Source: Schumannella luteola
GTDB taxonomy: Bacteria > Actinomycetota > Actinomycetes > Actinomycetales > Microbacteriaceae
Assembly (NCBI RefSeq): GCF_013408685.1
Contig: NZ_JACBZY010000001.1
Location: 3,100,001-3,164,000, forward strand
Reading direction: 5' to 3'
DNA: 64,000 nt
A program made the position numbers and the translations under genes. How positions within the stretch are numbered: the stretch's first letter is position 1; the number at the start of each line of letters is the position of its first letter. The notes under the pieces were generated by a model. That model had not been told where the DNA came from and did not search any database. It worked only from the letters and a program-made list of their open reading frames with translations. Positions 54,288-63,553 of the stretch are shown here, in pieces.

Positions 54288-54769
54288 TGCGAGTCGGCTA
54301 CGCAGCCGGGGGCTTCGACCTCTTCCACGTCGGGCACCTCAACATCCTCAAGCACGCCCGCAGCCAGTGCGACCGGCTCATCGCCGGGGTCGTCAGCGAC
54401 GAGAAGCTTCTGCAGACCAAGGGCATCACCCCGGTCATCCCCCTCGCCGAGCGGCTCGAGATCGTCAGCAGCATGCGCTACGTCGACGAGGCCGTCGTCG
54501 AAGACGGCAGCAAGCTCGACATGTGGCACGACCTGCGCTTCGACCTGTTCTTCAAGGGCGACGACTGGCGCGGCACCGAGAAGGGGCGCCAGGTCGAGGC
54601 CGAGATGGGCGCCGTCGGCGTCGAGGTCGTCTACTTCCCCTACACGATGTCGACCTCGAGCACCTCGCTGCGGCGGGCGCTCGACGACATCGCCCTCCTC
54701 GCCCGCGGTAGCCGACCCCAGGACGCCGGCGATCCGGAGCACCTCACCCCCCAGGGCGCGGTCTCATGA
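54287..54769 (+). CDS. Cytidylyltransferase-like nucleotidyltransferase (TagD/GCT family)
   Basis: A 160-residue Rossmann-like nucleotidyltransferase. The HxGH motif is in GFDLFHVGHLNILKHAR and the second signature, near residue 122, is SSTSLRRALDD, similar to the C-terminal ISTTxLR/K of glycerol-3-phosphate cytidylyltransferases. Members make CDP-glycerol or related activated alcohols. Immediately downstream of the polyprenyl-phosphate sugar transferase (TGATG overlap), it suggests that an activated alditol is made for the same glycan. The C-terminal 25 residues are non-conserved. Substrate not shown by sequence. Confidence 0.85.
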   Translation: MRVGYAAGGFDLFHVGHLNILKHARSQCDRLIAGVVSDEKLLQTKGITPVIPLAERLEIVSSMRYVDEAVVEDGSKLDMWHDLRFDLFFKGDDWRGTEKGRQVEAEMGAVGVEVVYFPYTMSTSSTSLRRALDDIALLARGSRPQDAGDPEHLTPQGAVS

Positions 54770-54960
54770 GGTGCCCTGCACAGAACTCCGGACGCACGCC
54801 CCACCGCGTCCGCTCCCACGTCGTCGTGGGGGTGTCGGTCCTCGGCGTCGTAGCAGGCGTGAGCGCTCACGTCTCGGGGCAGGCGCCGCCCGGACCCACC
54901 CTCACGGCGGCTTCCCGCAATCGGAACCCAGCCGAGCCGGGTCGCACAGCTCTCGTGTGA
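54766..54960 (+). CDS. Small hypothetical membrane-anchored ORF coupled to the cytidylyltransferase gene
   Basis: A 64-residue ORF whose ATG overlaps the TGA of the preceding gene (ATGA) and whose stop lies 14 bases before a strong terminator stem. A hydrophobic stretch (HVVVGVSVLGVVAGVSA) at about residues 18-34 could be a signal anchor, followed by a Pro/Arg-rich tail. I do not recognise it. It may be a genuine small protein of the glycan unit or the broken start of a once longer gene. Low confidence. Confidence 0.35.
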   Translation: MRCPAQNSGRTPHRVRSHVVVGVSVLGVVAGVSAHVSGQAPPGPTLTAASRNRNPAEPGRTALV

Positions 54961-54973
54961 TCCGACAGCGGGA

Positions 54974-55011
54974 ACGGGGTCGCGGCGCCGGGGACAGCGC
55001 CGCGACCCCGT
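54974..55011 (+). terminator. Very strong GC hairpin ending the sugar transferase unit
   Basis: Perfect 15-bp inverted repeat, arms 54974-54988 (ACGGGGTCGCGGCGC) and 54997-55011, with an 8-base loop. No T tract. It lies just beyond the small ORF. Confidence 0.75.
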
Positions 55012-55038
55012 ACCGAGTGCGCCGAGCGCGCCGGCGTT

Positions 55039-55083
55039 CAGTCCGGCAGCGATCAGTCCGGCAGCAATCAGTCCGGCGGCGAT
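55039..55083. repeat. Three tandem 15-bp units beside the membrane protein gene
   Basis: Units 55039-55053, 55054-55068 and 55069-55083 share the core CAGTCCGGC; a degenerate fourth begins at 55084. They sit immediately downstream of the stop of the minus-strand gene that ends at 55083. Confidence 0.8.
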
Positions 55084-55628
55084 CAGTCGTGCGCGGCCGC
55101 GACCGGCTTCGGGAACGCCTCGCGGAAGCGATCGCTCGTGAGGATGTCGCCCACGCCGATCAGCAGCAGGCTGAACAGGATCTGCTCGAACACCATCCAC
55201 AGCGGGTAGAGCCCCGGGATCGCTGCGATCACGAGCGTGACGATCGGGAAGACGCGACTGAACAGCCGCAGCCGCGAGTAGGCCCAGTACCAGCCCAGCC
55301 ACGCGCGCCAGGCGAAGTAGAGCAGCGTCGCCGTGATCGCGAGCACGGCGATCGAGCGGAACCAGACCGCCGGCGGCTCGACGACGCCGTTCCCGGCCAG
55401 CGCGATCGCGACGACGAGCGCCGCCGCGCCGATCACGACCTCGCCGGTGAGGATCCAGAAGATCCCCGCGAAGCCGCGACGCAGCCGCGCATCCCCCTCG
55501 AAGTCCGGGTGGATGCGCCGGGCCGCCAGCCGTCCGCCGCCGACCCGGTCGAGTCGCCGCCAGACCGGCTCAGCCGGCGCCAGCAGCCGGCTCGCCGCAT
55601 CCACGAAGCGCAGCATCGCGCGGATCAC
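55083..55628 (-). CDS. Four-helix membrane protein, unknown function
   Basis: A 181-residue protein with four predicted membrane helices (about residues 52-78, 90-110, 118-138 and 140-162), a basic N-terminal segment and an HD-ended tail. No family recognised. It follows der with a 22-bp gap on the same strand, and may be the last gene of that operon. The three 15-bp repeats follow its stop. Confidence 0.65.
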   Translation of the reverse strand: MIRAMLRFVDAASRLLAPAEPVWRRLDRVGGGRLAARRIHPDFEGDARLRRGFAGIFWILTGEVVIGAAALVVAIALAGNGVVEPPAVWFRSIAVLAITATLLYFAWRAWLGWYWAYSRLRLFSRVFPIVTLVIAAIPGLYPLWMVFEQILFSLLLIGVGDILTSDRFREAFPKPVAAAHD

Positions 55629-55650
55629 GCTCAGGACTCCGTGCGGGCGA

Positions 55651-57225
55651 CTACGAGCGCTTGCGCTTCTCGCGCACGCGCATGTTGACCTGGATCGGCG
55701 TGCCCTCGAAGCCGTAGACCTCGCGCAGACGACGCGTGATGAAGCGCCGGTAGCCGGGGTCGAGGAAGCCGCTCGTGAACAGCACGAAGGTCGGCGGACG
55801 GGTCGAGGCCTGCGTGCCGAACAGGATGCGCGGCTGCTTTCCGCTGCGCACCGGGTGCGGGTGCTCGGCGGCGAGCTCGGCGAGCAGCGCGTTGAACTTG
55901 CCCGTCGGGATGCGCGTGTCCCACGACTCGAGCGCGACGTTGAGCGCCGGCACGAGCTTCTCGAGGTGACGGCCGGTGCGGGCCGAGATGTTGACGCGCG
56001 GGGCCCAGGCGACGTGGGCGAGGTCCTGCTCGATCTCGCGCTCGAGGTAACGGCGGCGGTCGTCGTCGAGCAGGTCCCACTTGTTGTAGGCGAGCACGAG
56101 CGCGCGGCCCGATTCGAGCACCAGGTCGATGATGCGCAGGTCCTGCACCGAGATCGGCTCGGTCACGTCGAGCACGACGATCGCGACCTCGGCCTTCTCG
56201 AGCGCGGCGGAGGTGCGCAGCGAGGCGTAGAAGTCGGCGCCCTGCTGCAGGTGCACGCGCTTGCGGATGCCGGCGGTGTCGACGAAGCGCCAGATGGTGC
56301 CGCCGAGCTCGATCTGCTCGTCGACGGGGTCGCGGGTCGTGCCGGCGAGCTCGTTCACGACGACGCGCTCCTCGCCCGCGGCCTTGTTGAGCAGCGAGCT
56401 CTTGCCGACGTTCGGGCGGCCGAGGATGGCGACGCGGCGGGGTCCGCCGATCTCCTCCTTGGCGACGGCCGAGATCTCGGGCAGCACGGTCATGACGTGG
56501 TCGAGCAGGTCGTAGACGCCACGGCCGTGCAGGGCCGAGACGGGCCAGGGCTCGCCGAGGCCGAGGCCCCAGAGCACGGCCGCCTCGGGGTCGCGGATGG
56601 CGTCGTCGGCCTTGTTGGCGACGAGGATGACGGGCTTGTTCGCGGCGCGCAGCATCCGCACGACGTGCTCGTCGGTCGCGGTGGCGCCGACGTTGACGTC
56701 GACGACGAAGAGCACGGCGTCAGCCAGGTCGACCGCGACCTCGGCCTGCGCGGCCACGGAGGCGTTGATGCCCTGCGCGTCGGGCTCCCAGCCGCCGGTG
56801 TCGACGAGCGTGAAGCGGCGGCCGAGCCACTCGGCCTTGTAGGAGACGCGGTCGCGGGTGACGCCGGGCACATCCTCGACGACGGCCTCGCGGCGGCCGA
56901 GGATGCGGTTCACGAGCGCCGACTTGCCGACGTTCGGGCGGCCGACGATGGCCAGCACGGGCAGCGCCGGCAGGTAGTAGATGCCCTCGGGCCCCTCGGC
57001 GGAGGCCTGCAGCAGCTCGAGGTCTTCGTCGTCGAGGTCGAAGTCATCGAGGCCGGCGCGCAGCGAGGCGGCGCGCTGCTCGGCCTCGACGTCGTCGAGC
57101 GCGTCGAGGCGCTCGGCGTAGTCGACGCCGTCGTCGCCGACGAGGCTGTCGTCGAACTCGGGCTCGTCGCCCGAGCCGCCGGCTCCGGTCGGTCCGGTGG
57201 ATGTGTTGTCGTCGCGGGCGCTCAC
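55651..57225 (-). CDS. der: Ribosome-assembly GTPase Der (EngA)
   Basis: A 524-residue protein with two tandem GTPase domains needed for 50S assembly. Domain 1 Walker A is [11 protein letters not shown] with NKADD and G3 DTGGWE; domain 2 has [11 protein letters not shown] and G3 DTAGIRK with NKWDL. The C-terminal KH-like domain closes the protein. An acidic N-terminal extension of about 70 residues (rich in D and E) is longer than in E. coli Der and typical of actinobacteria. Overlaps cmk by 4 bp. Confidence 0.97.
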   Translation of the reverse strand: MSARDDNTSTGPTGAGGSGDEPEFDDSLVGDDGVDYAERLDALDDVEAEQRAASLRAGLDDFDLDDEDLELLQASAEGPEGIYYLPALPVLAIVGRPNVGKSALVNRILGRREAVVEDVPGVTRDRVSYKAEWLGRRFTLVDTGGWEPDAQGINASVAAQAEVAVDLADAVLFVVDVNVGATATDEHVVRMLRAANKPVILVANKADDAIRDPEAAVLWGLGLGEPWPVSALHGRGVYDLLDHVMTVLPEISAVAKEEIGGPRRVAILGRPNVGKSSLLNKAAGEERVVVNELAGTTRDPVDEQIELGGTIWRFVDTAGIRKRVHLQQGADFYASLRTSAALEKAEVAIVVLDVTEPISVQDLRIIDLVLESGRALVLAYNKWDLLDDDRRRYLEREIEQDLAHVAWAPRVNISARTGRHLEKLVPALNVALESWDTRIPTGKFNALLAELAAEHPHPVRSGKQPRILFGTQASTRPPTFVLFTSGFLDPGYRRFITRRLREVYGFEGTPIQVNMRVREKRKRS

Positions 57226-57923
57226 AGCGCACCCCCGTCCTCGGTCGGGTCGCCGACCGTGTCGTGCACGAGATCGACCACGGCCTGGATCGTCTCGGCG
57301 AAGTTCAGATGAGTGGAGTCGAGGGTCGTCACGCCGTCGGCGGCGGTGAGGAAGTCGACGACCTTCGCGTCGGCCTTGTCGCGCTCGGCGAGCTGCCGGG
57401 CGGTCGCGGCCTGGTCGGGGGTGAGCTCGGCCGCGCGGCGGGCGATGCGCACCTCCTCGTCGGCGGTGAGCAGGATGCGCACCTGGGCGTCGGGGGCGAC
57501 GACCGTCGTGATGTCCCGGCCCTCGACGACGATGCCGGGGCTCGGCGTCTCGCGGATGAGGCGGCGGAACACGTCGTTGAGCGCGACGCGCACCTCGGGC
57601 ACGCGGGCGACGCTGCTGACGACGGCGGTGACGCGCGGCTCGCGGATCGCCTCGGTCACGTCGGCGCCGCCGACGGAGACGTGAGCCCCGCCCGGGGCGG
57701 GCACGACGCGGTAGTCGAAGGCGGCGAGCAGGCCGCGCACGGCATCCGCGTCGTCGAGGTCGATCCCGGCGTCGAGGGCGTGCCAGGCGAGGCCGCGGTA
57801 GGCGGCGCCGGTGTCGAGGAAGTCGTAGCCGAGCTCGCGCGCGGCGGCACGGCTGACACTCGACTTGCCGCTGCCGGCGGGGCCGTCGACGGCGACGACG
57901 ACGGGGGATGCGGTGGTGGTCAT
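57222..57923 (-). CDS. cmk: Cytidylate kinase
   Basis: A 233-residue nucleoside monophosphate kinase that converts CMP and dCMP to the diphosphates. P-loop [15 protein letters not shown] at residues 15-29, and GRDITTVV is the substrate-binding and lid-proximal segment. Length is normal. Operon position between tyrA and der is the usual actinobacterial arrangement; 4-bp overlaps on both sides indicate coupled translation. Confidence 0.96.
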   Translation of the reverse strand: MTTTASPVVVAVDGPAGSGKSSVSRAAARELGYDFLDTGAAYRGLAWHALDAGIDLDDADAVRGLLAAFDYRVVPAPGGAHVSVGGADVTEAIREPRVTAVVSSVARVPEVRVALNDVFRRLIRETPSPGIVVEGRDITTVVAPDAQVRILLTADEEVRIARRAAELTPDQAATARQLAERDKADAKVVDFLTAADGVTTLDSTHLNFAETIQAVVDLVHDTVGDPTEDGGAL

Positions 57924-59011
57924 CTCTCGGCCTCCATGATGGTCCAGCCGCGCGCGGTCAGCGCGTCGGCGAGGCGGCCGGCCGCCTCGGGCACGACCGC
58001 GATCTCGGCGAAGCCGACCTCCGCCTCGGGAGAGTGCTCGAGCCTCAGGTCTTCCATGTTCACGCCCTCCTCGCCGATCTCGGTGAGCAGGCGCCCGATC
58101 TGGCCGGGGCGGTCGTCGATCTTGATCGTCAGGGTCGTGTAGCGGCCGCTGTGGCCGTGCTTGCCGGGCAGTCGCCCGACGCCGATGTTGCCCTCCGACA
58201 CCGCCTCGACGAGCGTGCGGCGGGAGCCCGGGGCGTCGATGTCGCCGAGCGCGCCGATGACGGCATCCAGGTCGTCGCGCAGCGGGCGCAGCACCTCGGC
58301 GATCGCGTCGGCGTTGGCGCTGAGGATCTGGCCCCAGAGCACCGGGTCGCTCGCGGCGATGCGGGTCGTGTCGCGCAGTCCCTGGCCGGCGAGGGCGAGG
58401 GCTTCGTCACTGCCACCGGTCAGACGGGTGGCGAGCAGCGAGGCGATCAGCTGCGGGGCATGAGAGACGAGCGCGACGCTGGCGTCGTGGGCTTCGACAT
58501 CCATCTCGATCGGGGTGGCTCCGAGGTCGAGGATGAGGTCTTCGAGCGCGGCCGCACGGCGGTAGCTGATGCCGTCGTGGCCGGCGATGATCCAGGGGCG
58601 CCCGATGAAGAGGTCGGCGCGGGCGCTGACCGCTCCCCCGCGCTCGCGGCCGGCCATCGGGTGGCTGCCGATGTAGCGCGAGACGTCCGCGCCGGCGGCC
58701 ACGAGCTCATCGAGCGGGGCGCGCTTGACGCTCGCGACGTCGGTCACGAGGGCGTCGGGGTAGGCGGCGAGCTCGGCGGCGACCACGCGGGCCGTCACGT
58801 CCGGCGGCACCGCGACGACGATCAGGCCGGGGGCGTCGCCCGGGGCGGGCGCGCGTCCGGCGCCGTAGTCGATCGCCAGGCGCCGCGCCGAGGGCGAGGC
58901 GTCGTCGAGCACGACATCCACGCCGCGCTTCGTCAGCGCCAGGCCGATGCTCGTGCCGAGGAGTCCGCTGCCGACGACGCGCACGCTCTCGGCGAGTCGT
59001 CGATCGGTCAT
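57920..59011 (-). CDS. tyrA: Prephenate dehydrogenase with ACT domain
   Basis: A 363-residue NAD(P)+-dependent enzyme for tyrosine synthesis. The dinucleotide motif [15 protein letters not shown] opens the protein. [12 protein letters not shown] carries the conserved His that binds prephenate. The C-terminal about 75 residues are an ACT regulatory domain ([30 protein letters not shown]), consistent with feedback control by tyrosine. ATG 59011 overlaps the rluB stop (ATGA). Confidence 0.94.
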   Translation of the reverse strand: MTDRRLAESVRVVGSGLLGTSIGLALTKRGVDVVLDDASPSARRLAIDYGAGRAPAPGDAPGLIVVAVPPDVTARVVAAELAAYPDALVTDVASVKRAPLDELVAAGADVSRYIGSHPMAGRERGGAVSARADLFIGRPWIIAGHDGISYRRAAALEDLILDLGATPIEMDVEAHDASVALVSHAPQLIASLLATRLTGGSDEALALAGQGLRDTTRIAASDPVLWGQILSANADAIAEVLRPLRDDLDAVIGALGDIDAPGSRRTLVEAVSEGNIGVGRLPGKHGHSGRYTTLTIKIDDRPGQIGRLLTEIGEEGVNMEDLRLEHSPEAEVGFAEIAVVPEAAGRLADALTARGWTIMEAER

Positions 59012-59955
59012 GGGCGGCGGTTCCTCGTGTCGGGGCGGGCTGCCGGACGGCGGGCGCCGCCGGTCGTGCCGGTGCTCTTCGTGCTGCTGGTCTGGCGGGA
59101 GCGGGCCTGGCCCGCATCCTTCTTCGCGCCGGGCTTGCCGCCGCGACGGGCGTCCTGCTCCGAGCCTGACCCGGGAACGCCGCCGGCGCGCGAGATCGTC
59201 AGCAGCCGGCCGAGCTCCAGTGTACTGAGGTCGCGGCTGCGCCCCAGCCCCAGGGTTCCGAGGTGCAGCGGGCCGAACTGGCGGCGCACCAGGGCGTCGA
59301 CGGGGTGCCCCACCGCATCCAGCATCCGGCGCACGATGCGGTTGCGACCCGAGTGCAGCGTGATCTCGACCATCGACTGTCCCCTCGAGGGCTCGCCGAT
59401 CAGGCGGGCGCGGTCGGCGCGGATGGGGCCGTCGTCGAGCTCGATGCCCTTCTCGAGGGTGCGCAGCACGTTCGGGAACACCTCGCCGCGCACGGTCGCG
59501 ATGTAGGTCTTCTCGACGCCGAAGGAGGGATGCGCGAGCACCTGGGCGAGATCGCCGTCGTTCGTAAGCAGCAGCAGTCCGCTGGTGTCGGCGTCGAGTC
59601 GGCCGACGTTGAACAGCCGCTCCTCGTAGTCGACGGTGAACTCGCGCAGATCGGGGCGGCCCTTCTCGTCGCTCATCGTGCTGACCACGCCGGTCGGCTT
59701 GTTGAGCATGACGTAGCGCTTGCCCGGGTCGAGCTGGATCGCGGTGCCGTCGACGCTCACCAGGTCGACGAGCGGATCGATGCGGGTGCCGAGCTCGGTC
59801 ACGATCTGGCCGTTGACCTCGACCCGGCCGCTCGCGATGTACTCCTCGCACACGCGCCGCGAGGCGACGCCGGCGGCCGCGAGCACCTTCTGCAGGCGCT
59901 CGCCGGCGGGGTCGTGGGGGTCGATTCCGTCGTTGAATTCGCTGAAATCGCTCAT
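59008..59955 (-). CDS. rluB: 23S rRNA pseudouridine synthase, RluB/RsuA family
   Basis: A 315-residue pseudouridine synthase. An N-terminal S4 domain (about residues 16-65: RLQKVLAAAGVASRRVCEEYIASGRVEVNG) precedes the catalytic domain, whose nucleophilic aspartate is in VGRLDADTSGLLLLTNDG. NRIVRRMLDAVGHPVDALVR is typical of RluB. The last about 60 residues are a basic Gly/Lys/Arg/Ser/Thr tail unlike the enzyme core. Overlaps scpB by 4 bp. Confidence 0.93.
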   Translation of the reverse strand: MSDFSEFNDGIDPHDPAGERLQKVLAAAGVASRRVCEEYIASGRVEVNGQIVTELGTRIDPLVDLVSVDGTAIQLDPGKRYVMLNKPTGVVSTMSDEKGRPDLREFTVDYEERLFNVGRLDADTSGLLLLTNDGDLAQVLAHPSFGVEKTYIATVRGEVFPNVLRTLEKGIELDDGPIRADRARLIGEPSRGQSMVEITLHSGRNRIVRRMLDAVGHPVDALVRRQFGPLHLGTLGLGRSRDLSTLELGRLLTISRAGGVPGSGSEQDARRGGKPGAKKDAGQARSRQTSSTKSTGTTGGARRPAARPDTRNRRP

Positions 59956-60647
59956 CGTGCGTCTCCGAAGCCGTCCACGCCATCCGCCAGCAGAGGCGAG
60001 ATGAGCGGCAGCTCCTCGATCGAGTTGATGCCGAGCTGCACGAGAAGCAGGTCGGTCGTCTTGTAGTTGATGGCTCCGGTCTCGCTGTCGGTGTGCGATT
60101 CGGCGATGAGTCCGCGGCCCAGCAGGGTGCGCACGACCGAGTCGACGTTGACGGCGCGGATGCTGGCGACCGCCCCGCGGGTGATCGGCTGCCGGTAGGC
60201 GATCACCGCGAGGGTCTCGAGCGCCGCCTGCGAGAGCTTGGTCGGGTTCTGGGTCAGCACGAAGTCGCCGACGACGGCATCGTGCTCGGCGCGCACGTAG
60301 ATGCGCCAGCCGCCGCCGACCTCGCGCAGCTCGAATCCGCGGCGCACCGTGCCGCCGGCCGCGTCGCCCGCGCCGTCGTAGTCGGCCACGAGGCGGTCGA
60401 TCGCGGTGCGTACGGTCTTGACCGGCGCATCCACCGCCGCGGCGAGGGCGACGAGCGACTGCGGCTCGTCGACGACCATGAGGATGGCCTCGAGCGCGCG
60501 GTCGAGATCGGCGATCGGAGTGCGCTTCACCGCGGTCTCGCCCTCGGCGGTCGCCGCGCCGCTGGCCTCACTCTCGAGGGTCTCGCCGGTCGCCGCGGCG
60601 CCGACCTCGCTCTCGAGGGTCTCGTCGGCGCTCTGCGGATCATCCAT
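59952..60647 (-). CDS. scpB: Segregation and condensation protein B
   Basis: A 231-residue kleisin-associated winged-helix protein, part of the SMC-ScpA-ScpB chromosome-condensation complex. The two winged-helix domains are visible: LDRALEAILMVVDEPQSLVALAAAVD and QAALETLAVIAYRQPITRGAVASIRAVNVDSVVRTLLGRGLI. An acidic N-terminal extension of about 45 residues (TLES repeats) precedes them. Start overlaps the scpA stop by 8 bp. Confidence 0.95.
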   Translation of the reverse strand: MDDPQSADETLESEVGAAATGETLESEASGAATAEGETAVKRTPIADLDRALEAILMVVDEPQSLVALAAAVDAPVKTVRTAIDRLVADYDGAGDAAGGTVRRGFELREVGGGWRIYVRAEHDAVVGDFVLTQNPTKLSQAALETLAVIAYRQPITRGAVASIRAVNVDSVVRTLLGRGLIAESHTDSETGAINYKTTDLLLVQLGINSIEELPLISPLLADGVDGFGDAR

Positions 60648-61509
60648 AGTCGGCCCCCAGGTTAGCCAGGCTGTCGTCGCTCCAGTGCGCGGCCGTCCAC
60701 CGCACCGTCAGCTCGCCGAGCGGCTCGAGCTGTTCGAACGAGATCGCGGCGTTGCGGTACAGCTCGAGCACGGCCAGGAAGCGCGCCACGACGACGCCCT
60801 TCTGCTCGGCGCCGGCGCACAGCTCGCGGAAGCTCATCGTCTCGCCCGTGCTGCGCAGCAGCGCGACCACGTGCGCGGCCTGCTCGCGGATGCTGATCAG
60901 CGGCGCGTGCAGATGGTCGAGCCCGACGGTGGGCACCTCGCGCGGCGTGAAGGCGAGCGTCGCGAGGGCCGCGAAGTCGTCGACGCTCAACGTCCAGCGC
61001 AGCTCCGGTGTCTGCCGGCGGAACTTCTCCTCGAGCCGCACCGAGCGCACGTGCCGGCCCGCCTCGACCTCGAGGCCGGACGCGAACCAGCTCGCGACCT
61101 CCTTGAAGGCGCGGTACTGCAGCAGCCGCGCGAACAGCAGGTCGCGCGCCTCGAGCAGGGCGACATCCTCGGCGTCGACGAGCTCGCCGCGCGGCAGGAG
61201 CCCGGCGACCTTGAGGTCGAGCAGCGTCGCCGCGACGACGATGAACTCGCTCGCCTGGTCGAGCTCGGTCTCGGTGTCGAGCCCGCGCAGGTAGGCGATG
61301 AACTCGTTCGTGACCGCGCTGAGCGAGACCTCGGTGATATCGAGGCGGTGCTGCGTGATCAGCGACAGCAGCAGGTCGAAGGGGCCGTCGAAGTTGTCGA
61401 TCGAGAGGCGGAAGCCGGTGGTCTCCTCGGCGGGGATGCTCGCTTCGGCGACGCTGGTCACCCCGTCGACGGCGGCGGCATCCGCCTCGGCGTCAGGCGA
61501 CGGCGCCAC
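60640..61509 (-). CDS. scpA: Segregation and condensation protein A (kleisin)
   Basis: A 289-residue kleisin that bridges SMC heads. Core N-terminal part FDGPFDLLLSLITQHRLDITEVSL and the helix-turn helix LDQASEFIVVAATLLDLKVAGLLP are hallmarks of ScpA, as is the winged-helix-like C-terminus. It begins 17 bases inside the parA 3' end and overlaps scpB by 8 bp, so the parA-scpA-scpB chain is translationally linked. Confidence 0.95.
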   Translation of the reverse strand: MAPSPDAEADAAAVDGVTSVAEASIPAEETTGFRLSIDNFDGPFDLLLSLITQHRLDITEVSLSAVTNEFIAYLRGLDTETELDQASEFIVVAATLLDLKVAGLLPRGELVDAEDVALLEARDLLFARLLQYRAFKEVASWFASGLEVEAGRHVRSVRLEEKFRRQTPELRWTLSVDDFAALATLAFTPREVPTVGLDHLHAPLISIREQAAHVVALLRSTGETMSFRELCAGAEQKGVVVARFLAVLELYRNAAISFEQLEPLGELTVRWTAAHWSDDSLANLGADYG

Positions 61510-62395
61510 GCGCGACGAGCTCGCGGGCGACCCGGCGGTACGACTCGGCGGCCGCGTGCTCGGGCGCGAAGGTCGTGATCGGGGTGCCGGCGACGGAGGC
61601 GTCGGGGAACTTGACGGTGCGGCCGATGACCGACTCGAGCACCCGGTCGCCGAAGGTCTCGACGACGCGCTCGAGCACCTCGCGCGAGTGCAGGGTGCGC
61701 GGGTCGAACATCGTCGGCAGGATGCCGTCGAGCGTGATCGCCGGGTTGAGGCGGTCGCGCACCTTGTCGATCGTCTCGATCAGCAGGGCCACGCCGCGCA
61801 GGGCGAAGAACTCGCACTCGAGCGGGATGAGCACGCCGTGCGCCGCCGTGAGCGCGTTGACGGTGAGCAGCCCGAGCGAGGGCTGGCAGTCGATGAGGAT
61901 GACGTCGTAGCGGTCGCTGACCTGGCGCAGCACGCGGGCGAGGATCATCTCGCGGGCGACCTCGTTGACGAGGTGCACCTCGGCGGCGGAGAGGTCGATA
62001 TTCGCCGGGATGATGTCGAGCCCGGGCGTGGAGGTCTCGACGATCGTCGAGAGCGTGTCCTTCTCCGAGCCGAGCAGCAGGTCGTAGATCGTCGGCAGGT
62101 CGTGGGTGTTGATGCCGAGCCCGGCACTGAGGGCGCCCTGCGGGTCGAAGTCGATCGCGAGCACGCGGCGGCCGTACTGGGCCAGGCTCGCGCCGAGGTT
62201 GATGGTGGTCGTCGTCTTGCCGACGCCGCCCTTCTGGTTGCAGAGGGCGATGATGCGCGCGGGGCCGTGGCCGCTCAGCGGAGCGGGCACCGGGAACTCG
62301 CGCAGGGGCCGGCCGGTGGGGCCGAGTTTCGGCTCCGCGGTACCGGGAACATCCAGGCCGGGGAGCTCAGCGACGTCGTTCCGCTTGGCTGCCAT
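61493..62395 (-). CDS. ParA-family ATPase (deviant Walker, Soj/MinD-like)
   Basis: A 300-residue P-loop ATPase. Deviant Walker A CNQKGGVGKTTTTINLGASLA, Walker A' IDFDPQGALSAGLG and Walker B VILIDCQPSLGLLTVNAL match ParA/Soj. It sits directly before scpA, as in many actinobacteria, where it is distinct from the parAB pair at the origin. ATG 62395 (MAAKRNDVAELPG) is preferred over a longer frame from 62461. It is 10 bases after DUF817. Confidence 0.95.
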   Translation of the reverse strand: MAAKRNDVAELPGLDVPGTAEPKLGPTGRPLREFPVPAPLSGHGPARIIALCNQKGGVGKTTTTINLGASLAQYGRRVLAIDFDPQGALSAGLGINTHDLPTIYDLLLGSEKDTLSTIVETSTPGLDIIPANIDLSAAEVHLVNEVAREMILARVLRQVSDRYDVILIDCQPSLGLLTVNALTAAHGVLIPLECEFFALRGVALLIETIDKVRDRLNPAITLDGILPTMFDPRTLHSREVLERVVETFGDRVLESVIGRTVKFPDASVAGTPITTFAPEHAAAESYRRVARELVARGAVA

Positions 62396-62405
62396 GGCCG
62401 CGAGT

Positions 62406-63422
62406 CTACGAGCGCTGCGGGGTCGGTCCGCGCTCCGCCGCACCCCCGTCGGCAGGGTCACTTCGACCTCTGGTTGAAGGTGAAGTGGCCGGATCGACAG
62501 GGTCGTTCACGTCGTCGAGGGGTGCCGGATCCGGCGGCTGCGGCGGATACACCCAGGTCACGAGCGCGACCGAGATCATCATCAGCAGGAACCAGGAGAC
62601 GATCTTCACCGGCGACACGAGATGCCAGCCGTCGACCTGGTCGGGGTAGGTCCACGCGCCCGCGCCGGTGCCGATGTTCTCGGCGAACCAGATGAACAGC
62701 GCGACGAGCGCGAACGCCAGCAGCACCGGCATCCGGAACCGGCGCCGCCAGACGCGCACGTGCATCGTCGTGCGCAGGAACACCACGACGACCGCCGCCA
62801 GCAGCACCCAGCGCAGGTCGACCATCCAGTGCTGGGTGAAGAAGTTCGCGTAGATGAGCGCGGCGATCACGCCGGCGAGCCAGCGCGGCGGATAGGCGGT
62901 GAAGCGCAGGTCGAACAGGCGCACGACGCGCACCATGTACGACCCGACGGCCGCGTACATGAAGCCCGTGTAGAGCGGCACCGAGCCGAGGTGCAGCACG
63001 CCGTCGAGGTCGTACTCCCACGAGCCGACGCCGGTCTTGAACAGCTCCATGACGGTGCCCACGACGTGGAAGAGCACGATCACGCGCAGCTCGCGCAGCG
63101 TCTCGAGCCGGGCGGTGAGCATGAGCGCCTGGATGCCGACAGCGGCGATCGTGAGCGCGTCGCTGCGGGCGAGCGCGACGCCGTCGGGATAGGCGACGCG
63201 GGCCAGCACGATCACGGCGAGCATGAGCGCGCCGAACAGGCACGCCCAGGCCTGCTTCGCCCCGAAGACGAGGAACTCGAGCAGGGCGGCCCGCACACGA
63301 CCCGGGCGGCTCGCGGGGTCGACCCCGCCACGGTCGAGCAGGGCTCGGGCGCGATCGTCGAGCCACTGCTCGACCGAGGTGAAGCGAGCGCCGCTGAACG
63401 GTGCGCTGCCGGCCCGTGCCAT
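62406..63422 (-). CDS. DUF817 family membrane protein
   Basis: A 338-residue integral membrane protein with about seven helices. Segments LEFLVFGAKQAWACLFGALML, GSWEYD and the C-terminal MDWLVPPVKIVSWFL-like VSPVKIVSWFLLMMI are characteristic of DUF817 proteins, which are unassigned. The cytosolic C-terminal about 40 residues are disordered. ATG 63422 is chosen because GGAG lies 7 bases upstream and the upstream frame has no such site. It may be co-transcribed with parA (10-bp gap). Divergent from the SatD-like gene. Confidence 0.82.
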   Translation of the reverse strand: MARAGSAPFSGARFTSVEQWLDDRARALLDRGGVDPASRPGRVRAALLEFLVFGAKQAWACLFGALMLAVIVLARVAYPDGVALARSDALTIAAVGIQALMLTARLETLRELRVIVLFHVVGTVMELFKTGVGSWEYDLDGVLHLGSVPLYTGFMYAAVGSYMVRVVRLFDLRFTAYPPRWLAGVIAALIYANFFTQHWMVDLRWVLLAAVVVVFLRTTMHVRVWRRRFRMPVLLAFALVALFIWFAENIGTGAGAWTYPDQVDGWHLVSPVKIVSWFLLMMISVALVTWVYPPQPPDPAPLDDVNDPVDPATSPSTRGRSDPADGGAAERGPTPQRS

Positions 63423-63490
63423 GGTGCTCCTGTCGCCGACGGCCGCCGGCGGTGGATGCCGGAAGCTCGGAACGGTAGCCCCGCATCCTG

Positions 63491-63537
63491 TGAAGCCTCC
63501 GGCCTTGATCATGAACAGATCAAGGTTCTAGGCTTCA
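63491..63537. promoter_or_regulatory. Nested 47-bp palindrome in the divergent DUF817/SatD-like gap
   Basis: Outer arms TGAAGCC (63491-63497) and GGCTTCA (63531-63537); inner arms CCTTGATC (63503-63510) and GATCAAGG (63518-63525). Both pairs are perfect and share one centre at 63514. Within it, TTGATC (63505-63510) and TAGGCT (63529-63534) could be -35 and -10 at 18-bp spacing for the rightward gene. This is the shape of a regulator operator bound by a dimer or tetramer. Confidence 0.65.
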
Positions 63538-63553
63538 TGGACGGGAGGTCAGC

